From assembly GCA_937864125.1 (NCBI GenBank), contig CALMHZ010000032.1, forward strand, positions 1-36,216: 36,216 nt of DNA. The letters run 5' to 3'. Each line of letters begins with the position of its first letter. Positions within the stretch are counted from its first letter, which is position 1. The translations under genes were made by a program, and so were the position numbers. Below the pieces are notes generated by a model. The model saw only the letters and a list, made by a program, of their open reading frames with translations, searched no databases and had not been told where the DNA came from. The DNA is from an uncultured bacterium. GTDB taxonomy: Bacteria; Patescibacteriota; Minisyncoccia; Moranbacterales; UBA1568. Shown here piece by piece: positions 1 to 9,998 of this stretch.

Positions 1-2
1 TG

Positions 3-434
3 GTGGAGCGTCGGTATATCGTGGAATACGTCAAGTCACTGAAACTGCTTGCGGAACGGATCTGCGAATGGGCGGGGATTCCGCTCACGGATCCGAGCCC
101 GCGCTCTCCGACAACCCTGCTGTATGACCACGGAACGGCCGAAGGAAGACTTTTTCCCTCGTTCGGAAAAATATCCCTTTATTTCAGGGAAAGACAACGA
201 GAAAAAGATGCCAAAGACTGCTTCTCAGTCGAAATCATTCCGAAGCGCATGGTTATTGCGGGATGGAGACAATCGAAACGCGAAGAGGTAGGTCGATACT
301 GGCAGAGGCACTCCGAGAATAACGAAATAGCTTCACCGGACATCGATGACATACCCTTCACACCCGAGGAGTTTGCGGCATATGCCGTACGAAACAGGAT
401 CCAACCGGTAACGGATGATGGTATTCCATTTTAA
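3..434 (+). CDS. hypothetical protein (may extend beyond the left window edge)
   Basis: 143-aa ORF with GTG at the window edge, followed by a terminator-like hairpin. Confidence 0.5.
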   Translation: MERRYIVEYVKSLKLLAERICEWAGIPLTDPSPRSPTTLLYDHGTAEGRLFPSFGKISLYFRERQREKDAKDCFSVEIIPKRMVIAGWRQSKREEVGRYWQRHSENNEIASPDIDDIPFTPEEFAAYAVRNRIQPVTDDGIPF

Positions 435-436
435 TG

Positions 437-464
437 ACGGCTTCCGCAATGGAAGCCGTTTTTC
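437..464 (+). terminator. rho-independent terminator
   Basis: ACGGCTTCC-gcaat-GGAAGCCGT followed by TTTT. Confidence 0.75.
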
Positions 465-550
465 TTTTGCTTGCCGCTTTACAACAGAGCGGATCTTTGC
501 TAGGATTTCCTTTCTTCTTTCACAATTCTACAATCGCCAAAGGAGGCGCT

Positions 551-1642
551 ATGTCGCTCTTACCCGCACCTGATGATCAAGGTATCATCACATTGAAAAA
601 TGGCATCATCATCAATCGCAAGCTTGCCCATGAAGTTTTCAGGCTTCCTATGGAATCCTATCTCTCAAAAAGCAAACTCCACTCCCTCGTCACCCACGAA
701 ACGCATGCCCCGCAGGTAATATTCGTCCCCAAAGGCCTTACGCCAGGTGATTCATGGCACCGGATTTGGATCGCGCATGCCGCAGGAACCGATCGCCGAG
801 AAGTCAGCGAGAGAGTCTATGCCAGCCATCAATGGCTTTGGGAAAACCTGCCATGGATTTACGGCCCCGGACCAGGAAGCTCCGGCAGCAAAATCGATAG
901 GCACATCGAACGGCTGACCAAAACGCATCCCGTACGGGTCCCGCATCAACGCAGCCTCCTTGATACTGGTGGAAATCCGTTCCAGGATACCGCTGATGCG
1001 GAGACTGTTCTCAGGACTGAGATCGCACGCATTCTGAAAAAACAAAGGGTGGGCGTTCCAGGCCAGTCCGCGGCATATTGGCCAAGGGTTGCCCGGACAT
1101 TCTACTCGACATTTCATGGTGATCCCGTGGAAATGTTCCGTCGTTTTGCCACGATAAGCGACATTCTCGCAGCCAAAAACTCCAAAAACGGCGACCATCT
1201 CGATATCCCTGGGTTTGGGCCGAAGATACTTTCACTCCTCGCGCTTTTTTACGCCGAACTCGGATTGATTGAAATGCCTGCGGATGCGATTCCGATAGAT
1301 GTCCACTTGCAACGGATTTCCGAAGCGCTCGGCGTCATACGATTTATCGGGACAGGAGCCCCGACAAACGAGATGTTCGAAGACGCACTGAGATTGCTTT
1401 TCTGCGAAATCTGTCACGAGAACGATTGGTCCGCTATGGACATGTCACATGCGCTTTGGTTCAACGGCAAGCACCTGTGCACCAACTGTTCGGCGAACAA
1501 GGCAGTGGAGCTCTATTGTCCGATGTATTCGGTTTGCGAAGGCACGCTCATCACGAAAAGCTACTTTCTCAAGGGTCGCTGGGACACCGATGGGGACAGA
1601 AAGCTCGTCGGCACCGGAACCATCAGCCTCCTGCAAATCTGA
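551..1642 (+). CDS. HhH-GPD / endonuclease III-like DNA glycosylase with Cys cluster
   Basis: ATG at 551 preceded by AAAGGAGG; IPGFGPK...IPIDVHLQRI resembles the Nth HhH Lys and catalytic Asp region; C-x2-C-x8-C-x5-C near the C-terminus. The listed ORF start (434) is probably too early. Confidence 0.65.
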   Translation: MSLLPAPDDQGIITLKNGIIINRKLAHEVFRLPMESYLSKSKLHSLVTHETHAPQVIFVPKGLTPGDSWHRIWIAHAAGTDRREVSERVYASHQWLWENLPWIYGPGPGSSGSKIDRHIERLTKTHPVRVPHQRSLLDTGGNPFQDTADAETVLRTEIARILKKQRVGVPGQSAAYWPRVARTFYSTFHGDPVEMFRRFATISDILAAKNSKNGDHLDIPGFGPKILSLLALFYAELGLIEMPADAIPIDVHLQRISEALGVIRFIGTGAPTNEMFEDALRLLFCEICHENDWSAMDMSHALWFNGKHLCTNCSANKAVELYCPMYSVCEGTLITKSYFLKGRWDTDGDRKLVGTGTISLLQI

Positions 1643-1669
1643 CCAGCCAACACAACGGCTGGTTTTTTT
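1642..1669 (+). terminator. rho-independent terminator
   Basis: ACCAGCC-aacacaac-GGCTGGT followed by a T tract. Confidence 0.8.
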
Positions 1670-1927
1670 CTTTGCCCTTGCTAAAACAGTACTTAAGTAC
1701 AAGCCCTTACGAGTACTTTTTATACAGCCGACGTACTTAGGATGGATAAAAATACATACTTCTTCACCTACGCTTCCCCGCCGAGGAGAAAGCTTGCCAA
1801 GCTTCTCACTTAGATGTAGACTGATTCTTACTCGTATCAGGACATACTTCCTCGATCTTGTAATTTGTAAGGCGCATTAATTTATTATCAAAAAGAAGCG
1901 GACGCGCACCGTTTCACCCATACACTT

Positions 1928-3103
1928 ATGACTGAAGAAAAGACCATGTCGGCTTTGCAAAGCCTTTTAAACGAAGAAACCGTGACCATCCCCGTACTCG
2001 GCGATGTCGTCGAGGGCACGGTGATTCATGTTTCTTCCAACCATGCCATCGTTGACCTCGGACCTATCGGTACGGGCGTCGTTTTGGGCAAGGAAATGAA
2101 GAGCGGCATGGGAGGCGGACTCAAGCTCCGTGAAGGAGATGCCGTAAGCGCCACCCTCATGAGCTTCGAGAACGAAGATGGAGACATAGAAATATCCATA
2201 AGGGAGGCGTCTCATGACAAATCCTGGGAGGATCTCATGGAAAAACGGGACGGGAAATCAGTTGTGGAAACGAAGGTCCTGGACGCGAACAAGGGCGGAC
2301 TCATGATCGAGCTCAACGGCATCATGGGCTTTCTTCCGGTATCGCAGCTTTCAAGCGAGCATTATCCTCGCGTCGAAGACGGTGACAAGAACAAGATTCT
2401 CGAGCTCCTGCGGGCGATCATCGGCGAGACGATCAAAGTGCGCATCCTTGATGCCGATCGGGAAAATGAAAAGCTGATCGTCAGCGAAAAAGCGGCTCAA
2501 AGCGAGCGCGACCGGGAGCTCATCAATCGGCTTCGCGTCGGAGATGAAGTGGAAGGAGAGATAAGCGGCGTCGTGGACTTCGGAGCATTCGTCAAATTCG
2601 ATCCCCCTATCGACAAAGACGGCAAACGAGCGAATCAAAAACTCGAGGGATTGGTGCATATTTCCGAGCTTGCGTGGCAGCTCATCGATAATCCGCGTGA
2701 AATCGTCAAGACCGGCGACAAGGTGAAAGCGAAAATCATCGGCATAGAAGAAACCCGTATTTCCCTTTCCATGAAAGCCTTACGGGAAGATCCGTGGGTC
2801 GGAGCGTTGGAAAAATATGCGGTTGACCAGGTAGTTTCAGGAAAAGTCGACAAGATCAATCACTTCGGGGCGTTCGTCTATCTCGATCGCGATATTCACG
2901 GCCTTGCTCATGTCAGCGAATTCCAGGATGTATATCCCGGAAAAAAGATGGAGGACATTTTCCAAGTCGGGGAAACATATGAGTGGAAAATTCTTTCTAT
3001 CGAACCGAAATCCCACCGGATGGGCCTCCTCCCCGCACTGAAGGATGAAGGGAAGAAGCCGGCTCCCAAGAAAGCTGTCAAGAAAGTCGTCGACGAAAAA
3101 TAA
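1928..3103 (+). CDS. rpsA: 30S ribosomal protein S1 (four S1-like repeats)
   Basis: Repeated S1 motifs (VEGTVIHVSSNHAIVDLG, VEGEISGVVDFGAFVKF, LEGLVHISEL, VSGKVDKINHFGAFVYL, GLAHVSE). Confidence 0.9.
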   Translation: MTEEKTMSALQSLLNEETVTIPVLGDVVEGTVIHVSSNHAIVDLGPIGTGVVLGKEMKSGMGGGLKLREGDAVSATLMSFENEDGDIEISIREASHDKSWEDLMEKRDGKSVVETKVLDANKGGLMIELNGIMGFLPVSQLSSEHYPRVEDGDKNKILELLRAIIGETIKVRILDADRENEKLIVSEKAAQSERDRELINRLRVGDEVEGEISGVVDFGAFVKFDPPIDKDGKRANQKLEGLVHISELAWQLIDNPREIVKTGDKVKAKIIGIEETRISLSMKALREDPWVGALEKYAVDQVVSGKVDKINHFGAFVYLDRDIHGLAHVSEFQDVYPGKKMEDIFQVGETYEWKILSIEPKSHRMGLLPALKDEGKKPAPKKAVKKVVDEK

Positions 3104-3108
3104 GCCGA

Positions 3109-3136
3109 GAAAGTCCCGTGATTTCGCGGGACTTTC
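3109..3136 (+). terminator. terminator-like hairpin after rpsA
   Basis: Perfect 10-bp stem GAAAGTCCCG/CGGGACTTTC; weak T tract. Confidence 0.5.
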
Positions 3137-3160
3137 GTTATCGCACCCTCTTATTACGCT

Positions 3161-3727
3161 ATGAACACCGATCGGATTTTTATTATCTCGGGTCCATCCG
3201 GATCAGGCCAAGACTCTGTCATCGAGCGCTTAGCCGAAATCATGCCCATCGAACGGGTCATTACCTCTACCACTCGCCCGCCACGGCCGGGAGAAACAAG
3301 CGGCGCGCCCTATTATTTCCTCAGTCGGGATCAATTTGAATCCGGAATTGAAAGGGGCGACTTCATAGAATGGGCGCGCGAATACAATGACGAGCTCTAT
3401 GGGGTCACGAAAGAGGAACTCCTGCGGGTAGCGAAGAGCCAGTCGCTCGGCATCTGGAAAATGGAATATAAAGGCGTAATAACGGCAAAATCTCTTTTCC
3501 CGAACATAGTCGCCATACTCATTACCGCTCCGCTTGAAAGCATAGAAGCAAGGCTTCGCAAGCGTGACGACCCCACGGAAGCCTATCTTGCGGAACGGAT
3601 GACATACACGAGAGAATGGCTCAACTATACTCATATATATGACTATACGGTCGAAAACCTCGATGGAAAACTCGAAGAAAGTGTCAAAAAAATCACCGAG
3701 ATCATCAAAGAGCGCATCCGTCCTTAG
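3161..3727 (+). CDS. gmk: guanylate kinase-like protein with divergent P-loop
   Basis: IISGPSGSGQDSVIERL, STTRPPRPGETSGAPYYFLSRDQF, ERGDFIEWA: guanylate kinase family architecture. Confidence 0.8.
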   Translation: MNTDRIFIISGPSGSGQDSVIERLAEIMPIERVITSTTRPPRPGETSGAPYYFLSRDQFESGIERGDFIEWAREYNDELYGVTKEELLRVAKSQSLGIWKMEYKGVITAKSLFPNIVAILITAPLESIEARLRKRDDPTEAYLAERMTYTREWLNYTHIYDYTVENLDGKLEESVKKITEIIKERIRP

Positions 3728-4715
3728 CGATGTCCCTCAAGGCAGATCGAAGCCCGGGAATCGCCTTCTTTTTCGTGTTCTGGAAACCAATACCCGCTTT
3801 CATCTTTTCAGAGATAAAGAGAGTATCCTTCTTGCGCTTTCGGGAGGACCCGACAGTACCGCGCTCCTTTACCTCTTTGTTCTCTTGCGAAAGAAAATGA
3901 ATCTGAGGCTCTCGGCGATCCATGTGAATTACCGTCTCCGCGGAAAAGACTCCGATTATGACGAACGCTTCGTGAAAAAATTATGCGAGGAGCAAGATAT
4001 TCCTCTTTTTATCGAGCGGCCTCGCGGATGTGCCGGGAAAAATGAGGAGTTTTTGCGCGATATCCGCTACACGATCTTCGAAACCATCCGCCGAGAAACC
4101 GGATGCCAGAGTATCGCTGTCGCGCACACGGAGGATGACCAGGCGGAAACCGTCCTCATGCGGCTCATCCGCGGGGCGGGAATGGACGGACTTGGAGCCA
4201 TCCGACCTAAAAATGAGCATCTTATCCGGCCTCTCATCGATATTTCCAAAAGGGACATCATCCGATTTCTCAAAGAAGGCGGTCATGACTTCCGCAAGGA
4301 CGCCACCAATAATGATACGACTATCTTTCGGAATAAGATTCGGCACCACCTCATTCCCCTCCTTGAAAAGGACTATCAGCCAGGGATAAAATCTATTTTA
4401 GCCCGAACCGCACGGATTTTCGCCGAACAGGGAGCGGAAGACGGGTCGCGGGCATCGGAACTCTCGACTGTCACGATCCCAAACGGCGTCTCTTTCTCAA
4501 GAAAAGAGCTCTTGAAGCTTTCAGATGCGGAACAGTCTCGGGAAATCCGCACTCTCTTCCGGGCTGTCATGAAACAACAGAAGAACCCGAGCGAGGCATT
4601 CGTCCACGAATGCAAAAAAATGCTGAAAAGCGAAAAAAATAAAATCCAACGGCTGCGCTCCAAACAGTTGAACATCGAAGCGAAAGGTGATACAGTGGTC
4701 ATGATAAAGCTTTAA
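3639..4715 (+). CDS. tilS: tRNA(Ile)-lysidine synthase
   Basis: LLALSGGPDSTALLYL PP-loop (SGGxDS), VAHTEDDQAETVLMRLIRGAG; start uncertain (ATG 3639 or 3663, GTG 3681), overlapping the gmk 3' end. Confidence 0.88.
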   Translation: MTIRSKTSMENSKKVSKKSPRSSKSASVLSDVPQGRSKPGNRLLFRVLETNTRFHLFRDKESILLALSGGPDSTALLYLFVLLRKKMNLRLSAIHVNYRLRGKDSDYDERFVKKLCEEQDIPLFIERPRGCAGKNEEFLRDIRYTIFETIRRETGCQSIAVAHTEDDQAETVLMRLIRGAGMDGLGAIRPKNEHLIRPLIDISKRDIIRFLKEGGHDFRKDATNNDTTIFRNKIRHHLIPLLEKDYQPGIKSILARTARIFAEQGAEDGSRASELSTVTIPNGVSFSRKELLKLSDAEQSREIRTLFRAVMKQQKNPSEAFVHECKKMLKSEKNKIQRLRSKQLNIEAKGDTVVMIKL

Positions 4716-4733
4716 ATACGGATAGAATCATAT

Positions 4734-6608
4734 ATGGATACATTTTTCAAAAATATCACCACCATCGTCATTGTTTTTTTCATCATATCAGGCGTGCTCG
4801 TGCTCTATGAGGACAAGGGAACCAGGCCTGAAGAGATATCACTATCCACCCTGGTCGGCGAGATAAACGCGAGCAAGGTGAAGAGCATAGAAGTCAAATC
4901 CAACGAGCTTTCTATCGAGCTTTCCGATGGGAAAAAGCAAAAAGCCTTAAAGGAGCCTGAGGCTTCTCTCACGGAAACCCTCAAAAACTATGGCGTGGAT
5001 AATGAAAAATTAGGAGGGGTATCGGTTGAAATCAAAAAAGAATCCGGGGGGGCATTTTGGGCGGCAGCGATCCTTCCCTTTCTCATACCGTTTCTCCTCA
5101 TCGGAGTCTTTATCTGGTTTATGCTGAAACAGGCTCAGCGCGGCAACAACCAGGCTATGAATTTCGGCATGTCAAAGGCACGAATGCTCGATCCCAAAGA
5201 TAAGAAAAAGCGCACGATGTTCGCCGATGTCGCCGGCGCCAAGGAAGCGAAAGAAGAGTTGGTGGAAGTAGTGGAATTCCTCAGGCATCCAAAAAAGTTC
5301 CTCGCCATGGGAGCCAAAATTCCGAAAGGAGTCCTGCTTCTCGGCCCTCCGGGAACCGGGAAAACCCTTATCGCGAAAGCCGTGGCCGGAGAAGCCGGCG
5401 TACCTTTTTTCAATATCAGCGGATCCGAGTTCGTGGAAATGTTTGTCGGCGTCGGAGCAAGCCGGGTTCGCGACCTTTTCAAGCAAGCCAAGAAAAATGC
5501 GCCCGCGATAATCTTTATCGATGAAATCGATGCGGTGGGACGGCATCGAGGGGCGGGGCTCGGTGGCGGGCATGATGAGCGGGAACAGACCCTCAACCAG
5601 ATATTGGTTGAAATGGATGGTTTCGAAACGGAGACCAATGTCATCATCATCGCCGCGACCAACAGACCCGATGTCCTTGATCCGGCACTCCTGCGCCCGG
5701 GTCGGTTCGATCGCCGTGTCACCATAGACCTGCCCGACATCAATGACCGCGAGAAAATACTCGAAATACATCTCGTTGGAAAGCCTCTCGCGAAAGATGT
5801 CAAAGTCCGACGCCTCGCGGAACGGACTCCGGGATTCTCCGGCGCCGATCTCGCAAATCTCGTCAATGAGGGCGCCATCCTCGCGACTCGACGGAATAAG
5901 AAATCGATTCACATGGATGACCTCGCCGAAGCCATCGAAAAAGTCATTCTCGGCCCGGAGCGAAGAAGCCGCATCATCAACGAAAAGGAGAAGAAAATAA
6001 TCGCGTATCACGAAGGGGGACACGCGCTCGTGGCCGCGTCCTTGCCAAATGCCAATCCTGTGCACAAAGTCTCCATCATCTCGCGCGGGCACGCTGGCGG
6101 CTATACTCTTTCCGTCCCATCGGAAGATACCACCATGCATTCGCGCGCTTATTTTATCGATGAGCTTGCCGTGTTGCTTGGCGGCTACGCGAGCGAGAAG
6201 CTTATCTTTGCCGATACTACTACCGGACCGTCCAACGATCTCGAGCGAGCGACGCATACCGCTCGTGGCATGGTCACCCGATATGGAATGAGCACCCTCG
6301 GAGCCAGGACCTTCGGTCGCAAGGAAGAAATGGTATTCCTCGGACGAGAAATCCATGAAGAGCGCGATTATTCCGATGAAACGGCGAAAATGATCGACTC
6401 CGAAGTATCTCTCTTTATCGATGAGGCCTTCAAGCAGGCAACTTCCATCCTTACGGAAAAGCGAGCAGTGCTGGAGACTATCGCGCAAACGCTTCTGGAA
6501 AAAGAAACCATAGAAAAAGATGCGTTCGATGCGATCATCAAAGGCGAAGCGGCTCCCGAAACATCCACAGACCCATCTCGGCCAACAGATTCAATTGATA
6601 CAAAATAA
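4734..6608 (+). CDS. ftsH: ATP-dependent zinc metalloprotease FtsH
   Basis: [13 protein letters not shown] Walker [13 protein letters not shown] region, HEGGH zinc motif, N-terminal TM segments. Confidence 0.97.
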   Translation: MDTFFKNITTIVIVFFIISGVLVLYEDKGTRPEEISLSTLVGEINASKVKSIEVKSNELSIELSDGKKQKALKEPEASLTETLKNYGVDNEKLGGVSVEIKKESGGAFWAAAILPFLIPFLLIGVFIWFMLKQAQRGNNQAMNFGMSKARMLDPKDKKKRTMFADVAGAKEAKEELVEVVEFLRHPKKFLAMGAKIPKGVLLLGPPGTGKTLIAKAVAGEAGVPFFNISGSEFVEMFVGVGASRVRDLFKQAKKNAPAIIFIDEIDAVGRHRGAGLGGGHDEREQTLNQILVEMDGFETETNVIIIAATNRPDVLDPALLRPGRFDRRVTIDLPDINDREKILEIHLVGKPLAKDVKVRRLAERTPGFSGADLANLVNEGAILATRRNKKSIHMDDLAEAIEKVILGPERRSRIINEKEKKIIAYHEGGHALVAASLPNANPVHKVSIISRGHAGGYTLSVPSEDTTMHSRAYFIDELAVLLGGYASEKLIFADTTTGPSNDLERATHTARGMVTRYGMSTLGARTFGRKEEMVFLGREIHEERDYSDETAKMIDSEVSLFIDEAFKQATSILTEKRAVLETIAQTLLEKETIEKDAFDAIIKGEAAPETSTDPSRPTDSIDTK

Positions 6609-6675
6609 ATAGTGGAGTCCGGATATATTGCGCTCGTATGAACAGCACTATATCCGGAGCTTCCCTTCCTTGCTT

Positions 6676-7551
6676 ATGAATGAGTTCAGCATGTTTCTCG
6701 GGTTCTTCCAAAAGGCGATCAAAAAAACCGTCACTACTCCCCTCGCGCTTCTTTTCGCAATCCTGATGACGCTCTCGAGCGTGGAATATCTTCTTTTATT
6801 TCTGGGTGAGGGAAATGCGCTGCAGACCGGCACTGTAGATGTCGCGACGATCATAAAAAACAGACCATCGTTCTTTCTTTTGATCCCGCTTATCATAGGG
6901 CTCGCAACATTTTTTAAAACAAGCCTCATACTTTCCCTCAAGGAGAAAAAGGCGGAACTTCTTCCTGTTCTCAAGAGAGCTGCCCGATCGCTTTGGAAAC
7001 TCTCACTGCTCGAAGTAGGGGCGCTCTTGCTGTTTTTCATCATGCTTCTGGTACTTCTGACTCCAGGCTTCCTTACATCTGGTAATCCGCTGCTCAGCAA
7101 AAATCTTGTATTTCTCGGACTGGCTATTTTTATCCCGATATCGATAGTGATAGTCTTCATAGAAATCTATGCCTTCTTTTTTATCACTCTTTCACAGACC
7201 TCTCTTCGCGCCGGAGTGGAGCTTGGATACTCTCTCTTCATGAAACGAGCGGCTACCAGTATTGTTTTTGGGATTCTTTCGCTATTGCTTTTCATACCGT
7301 TTTTCTTCCTCATCGCTCTTTTGCGCGACGCGCTCACGAATGAAGCGGGACAATTTTCAAGAATGACAACAATCGTCAGCAATTTCCCATTCCTTTTGCT
7401 CCAGGCGGGATTTCTCATCATACAAAAAAGTGCGTGGCTTTCATTTTTTCACTTCATAGCCACACCAAAAGAGCCAGAGGCCGTAGCCACCGACCAAGCT
7501 TTGCAAAAAAATGAAAACGTGGTACAAAAAGAAGTGCCGGAAACCATATAA
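6676..7551 (+). CDS. multi-pass membrane protein, unknown function
   Basis: Long ORF with several hydrophobic segments; ATG at 6676 more plausible than TTG at 6628. Confidence 0.6.
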   Translation: MNEFSMFLGFFQKAIKKTVTTPLALLFAILMTLSSVEYLLLFLGEGNALQTGTVDVATIIKNRPSFFLLIPLIIGLATFFKTSLILSLKEKKAELLPVLKRAARSLWKLSLLEVGALLLFFIMLLVLLTPGFLTSGNPLLSKNLVFLGLAIFIPISIVIVFIEIYAFFFITLSQTSLRAGVELGYSLFMKRAATSIVFGILSLLLFIPFFFLIALLRDALTNEAGQFSRMTTIVSNFPFLLLQAGFLIIQKSAWLSFFHFIATPKEPEAVATDQALQKNENVVQKEVPETI

Positions 7552-7563
7552 AAGAAATGAAAC

Positions 7564-7637
7564 GGGTGATTAGCTCAGCTGGTTAGAGCGTCACATTGAC
7601 ATTGTGAAGGTCACTGGTTCGAGTCCAGTATCACCCA
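7564..7637 (+). tRNA. tRNA-Val (GAC)
   Basis: Cloverleaf GGGTGAT...ATCACCC; loop TTGACAT; TTCGAGT T-loop. Confidence 0.95.
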
Positions 7638-7716
7638 CTACCCGAGCCTTTCCCATTCTGATCCTTGCTTGTCTTATCAAAAAGCTTAAACAGAAGATAC
7701 CTTTAAAACAACTGTG

Positions 7717-7757
7717 AAAAAATAAAACGATTCATCACTGGAATCGTTTTATTTTTT
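7717..7757. terminator. bidirectional terminator
   Basis: Perfect 16-bp stem AAAAAATAAAACGATT/AATCGTTTTATTTTTT between convergent units. Confidence 0.8.
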
Positions 7758-7779
7758 TCCCATCAACTTAGAGTGCAGC

Positions 7780-8787
7780 TCAGATCGATATTCCCCTCGG
7801 AACCGCGGCTCCGGGGTTCGTCGCGGGTTTCACATTGACATTCGATTGCTGTCGCACCTCATTGACAAACCCCGCCCCCGGCCCAAGCTGAGCATCGAGG
7901 GTTTCAAGTTGGCCGGTAACCTGGGTATTGACGGTGCCGATTTCGCGTTGGATATTCGTCTGCACTTCGCCGATGCCCTTTTGCACGACATTTGTTATAG
8001 TCTTATTCACCAAAGACATTACGATCCCGCTCGCGAGCTCCTGAGGATTGCTTGCGGCGGCAATAATCTTATTCCCTACATCCTGGGCATTGGCAACCAA
8101 CTGGCCCACGGTCGCACCCGGAAGGCCGGGAGCGCTCCGATACCCATGAGATATCGCTTGCACCACCTGTTCTTGCTGCGCCTGCTCCCGTATTGACTGC
8201 TCATACCCTTGTGCCGCGAGCGCGAACCCGAAAGGATTGTTCATAGGATTGGAGAAAAGCGCATTCAGGGTACGCAAATCACCTTCGGCAAGCGAAGCCT
8301 CGGGATCTGAAGACACATCCAATATATCAGCCGGACGCGAAGACGAGGAGCTTAGACTCGATTTTGCGGTTTTGATAAGCTGAGCGCTATAATTTCCATT
8401 GATTCCTCCGGAGGCGCTATAATTCGCGGATGCTCCGCGCCCCTTCGTCGCCGAAGCAAAGAAACCTTCCATCTGCATCTGAACTTTTTTCTCCGGCTCA
8501 TCATACAAGAACTGCTTCCAGTCATTGATCACCAAAGAAGTCCCCGCGGAAGATCCTCCCACCAATTTCCCCACCTGACTATTTATCATGGAAATGGCGC
8601 TTGCCTTCACCGCGCCAAGAAGCGCCCCTTCGATCTGACGGGCTATCTTTTCCAACATATCCTTGATGAAGGTCGAATAGATGGGCTCCCCCCAATACCC
8701 TGCCTGCGCGTATGGAGTAAGGAAAACCGCATTCGAGAGAAAGCTGAGGGCGAAAATGAAGCTGAGAGTGATTTTTTTTATTTTCAT
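7780..8787 (-). CDS. secreted protein of unknown function
   Basis: Signal peptide-like MKIKKITLSFIFALSFLSNAVFLTPYAQA; Gln-rich coiled-coil-like C-terminal half. Confidence 0.6.
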   Translation of the reverse strand: MKIKKITLSFIFALSFLSNAVFLTPYAQAGYWGEPIYSTFIKDMLEKIARQIEGALLGAVKASAISMINSQVGKLVGGSSAGTSLVINDWKQFLYDEPEKKVQMQMEGFFASATKGRGASANYSASGGINGNYSAQLIKTAKSSLSSSSSRPADILDVSSDPEASLAEGDLRTLNALFSNPMNNPFGFALAAQGYEQSIREQAQQEQVVQAISHGYRSAPGLPGATVGQLVANAQDVGNKIIAAASNPQELASGIVMSLVNKTITNVVQKGIGEVQTNIQREIGTVNTQVTGQLETLDAQLGPGAGFVNEVRQQSNVNVKPATNPGAAVPRGISI

Positions 8788-8811
8788 AAATAAGGCGATG
8801 AATATCTCTCG

Positions 8812-9780
8812 CTATATATCCAATGGAATTTCAACGATTCCGTATTCAGAAATTTTGGACTGCACCTCCACCGTAAAAGCAACCATGATATTCAAAAATC
8901 CCTGCACTTTGGATAATGAGGCGATCATTTTCATTGGATCAGCTTCCGGATCGACCGCCAAATTCCCCTTCAGTGTGGTCGCATACTTGGCAAGCTTGAT
9001 CGCCTTCACATGCGTATCGAGCATCTCCTCCGGCACTTCCACTTCATATATCTGAGACAACATCTTTTCTCCGTTCTCAGCCAAAGTGTTCAATTGCGAA
9101 ATATCTCCGAATGAAAGCGATGAAAGCGCGCTTTCTGCTATCGAAAGAGAATTTTCTTGAAATTCAGTTTCATCAGAAAACGGCTGCGGAGAATTGTTCG
9201 CAAATATATATGCGATCACCGTGAGGTATTCCGTCACATCTTCTTTTATTTTTTGAGAACGCTTCTCGTCAGAGAGGTTCTTGTATGATTGTTTTTTTAT
9301 CTTTATGGAAGCGGTATCAACTTCAGGCAATACTATTTCTTCGGTCTTTCCAGCGGACAAATCCTGCACGAGTCCATTGAGATCTTCAAGCGACACCTCG
9401 GCGTTGCCATCCGTCCCCGCGCTCGCCTCCTGAACGAAGGTCGCTATCTTCTCTGAAACTTGTTCCGTAAGATTATCACCGCCGACTCCGAGCGAGCTCG
9501 CATCCGAAGCGACTTTATTTTTTTCTGAAACGATCTTATCTCCTGGCGCCTTCTTGAGAGGATCATAGCCGCCTTGGACCTCCACCCCGTCCGAATAACT
9601 ATCTCCATCCGAGTCGCGATTCATCGGGTCGGTTCCATAGAGCTTTTCTTCGCTACTCGTCAGCTCATCTTGATCCGGATCTTCAATGATGTTGTTGTTT
9701 CCCATTTCCTGAGAAGCAGAAACAAAAAAGGCTCCGCTCAAAAAAAGAAGGCCAAATAAAACAAAAAATTGTTTTTTCAT
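8812..9780 (-). CDS. secreted protein with thrombospondin type-3 / Asp-rich Ca-binding-like motif
   Basis: MKKQFFVLFGLLFLSGAFFVSA signal; DPDQDELTSSEEKLYGTDPMNRDSDGDSYSDGVEV. Confidence 0.65.
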   Translation of the reverse strand: MKKQFFVLFGLLFLSGAFFVSASQEMGNNNIIEDPDQDELTSSEEKLYGTDPMNRDSDGDSYSDGVEVQGGYDPLKKAPGDKIVSEKNKVASDASSLGVGGDNLTEQVSEKIATFVQEASAGTDGNAEVSLEDLNGLVQDLSAGKTEEIVLPEVDTASIKIKKQSYKNLSDEKRSQKIKEDVTEYLTVIAYIFANNSPQPFSDETEFQENSLSIAESALSSLSFGDISQLNTLAENGEKMLSQIYEVEVPEEMLDTHVKAIKLAKYATTLKGNLAVDPEADPMKMIASLSKVQGFLNIMVAFTVEVQSKISEYGIVEIPLDI

Positions 9781-9946
9781 GCTTGAGGCGACCGACGGAT
9801 AGGCAACTTTTTCCATAAAAAATTTTGTTTGATTTCATTATAACACTTTTAAGAGAAGAAGACAACAAGTATGCCGGTAGTCATTTAAATCCCGATCTTT
9901 CATCTTTCCACTTGTGATCGTGAATACCTACATGTTTATATTAAAT

Positions 9947-9975
9947 ACTATGCAATAAAATATAGAATATGTCAA
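9947..9975 (-). promoter_or_regulatory. promoter-like sequence firing leftward
   Basis: Minus strand TTGACA, 17-bp spacer, CATAGT; mirror of the right-arm promoter. Confidence 0.45.
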
Positions 9976-9998
9976 GTATATATGTTCCACGTGGAACA
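9953..9998. repeat. left arm of 46-bp perfect inverted repeat bounding the parS-like array
   Basis: CAATAAAATATAGAATATGTCAAGTATATATGTTCCACGTGGAACA is the reverse complement of 10452-10497. Confidence 0.95.

Noticed and set aside
1689-1700. GTACTTAAGTAC palindrome with nearby AGTACTT/GTACTTAG copies
   Set aside because: Short AT-rich palindrome in a promoter region; no array or known operator match.
5172-6488. 438-aa antisense ORF
   Set aside because: Lies opposite ftsH, which has complete conserved motifs; shadow ORF without recognisable domains.
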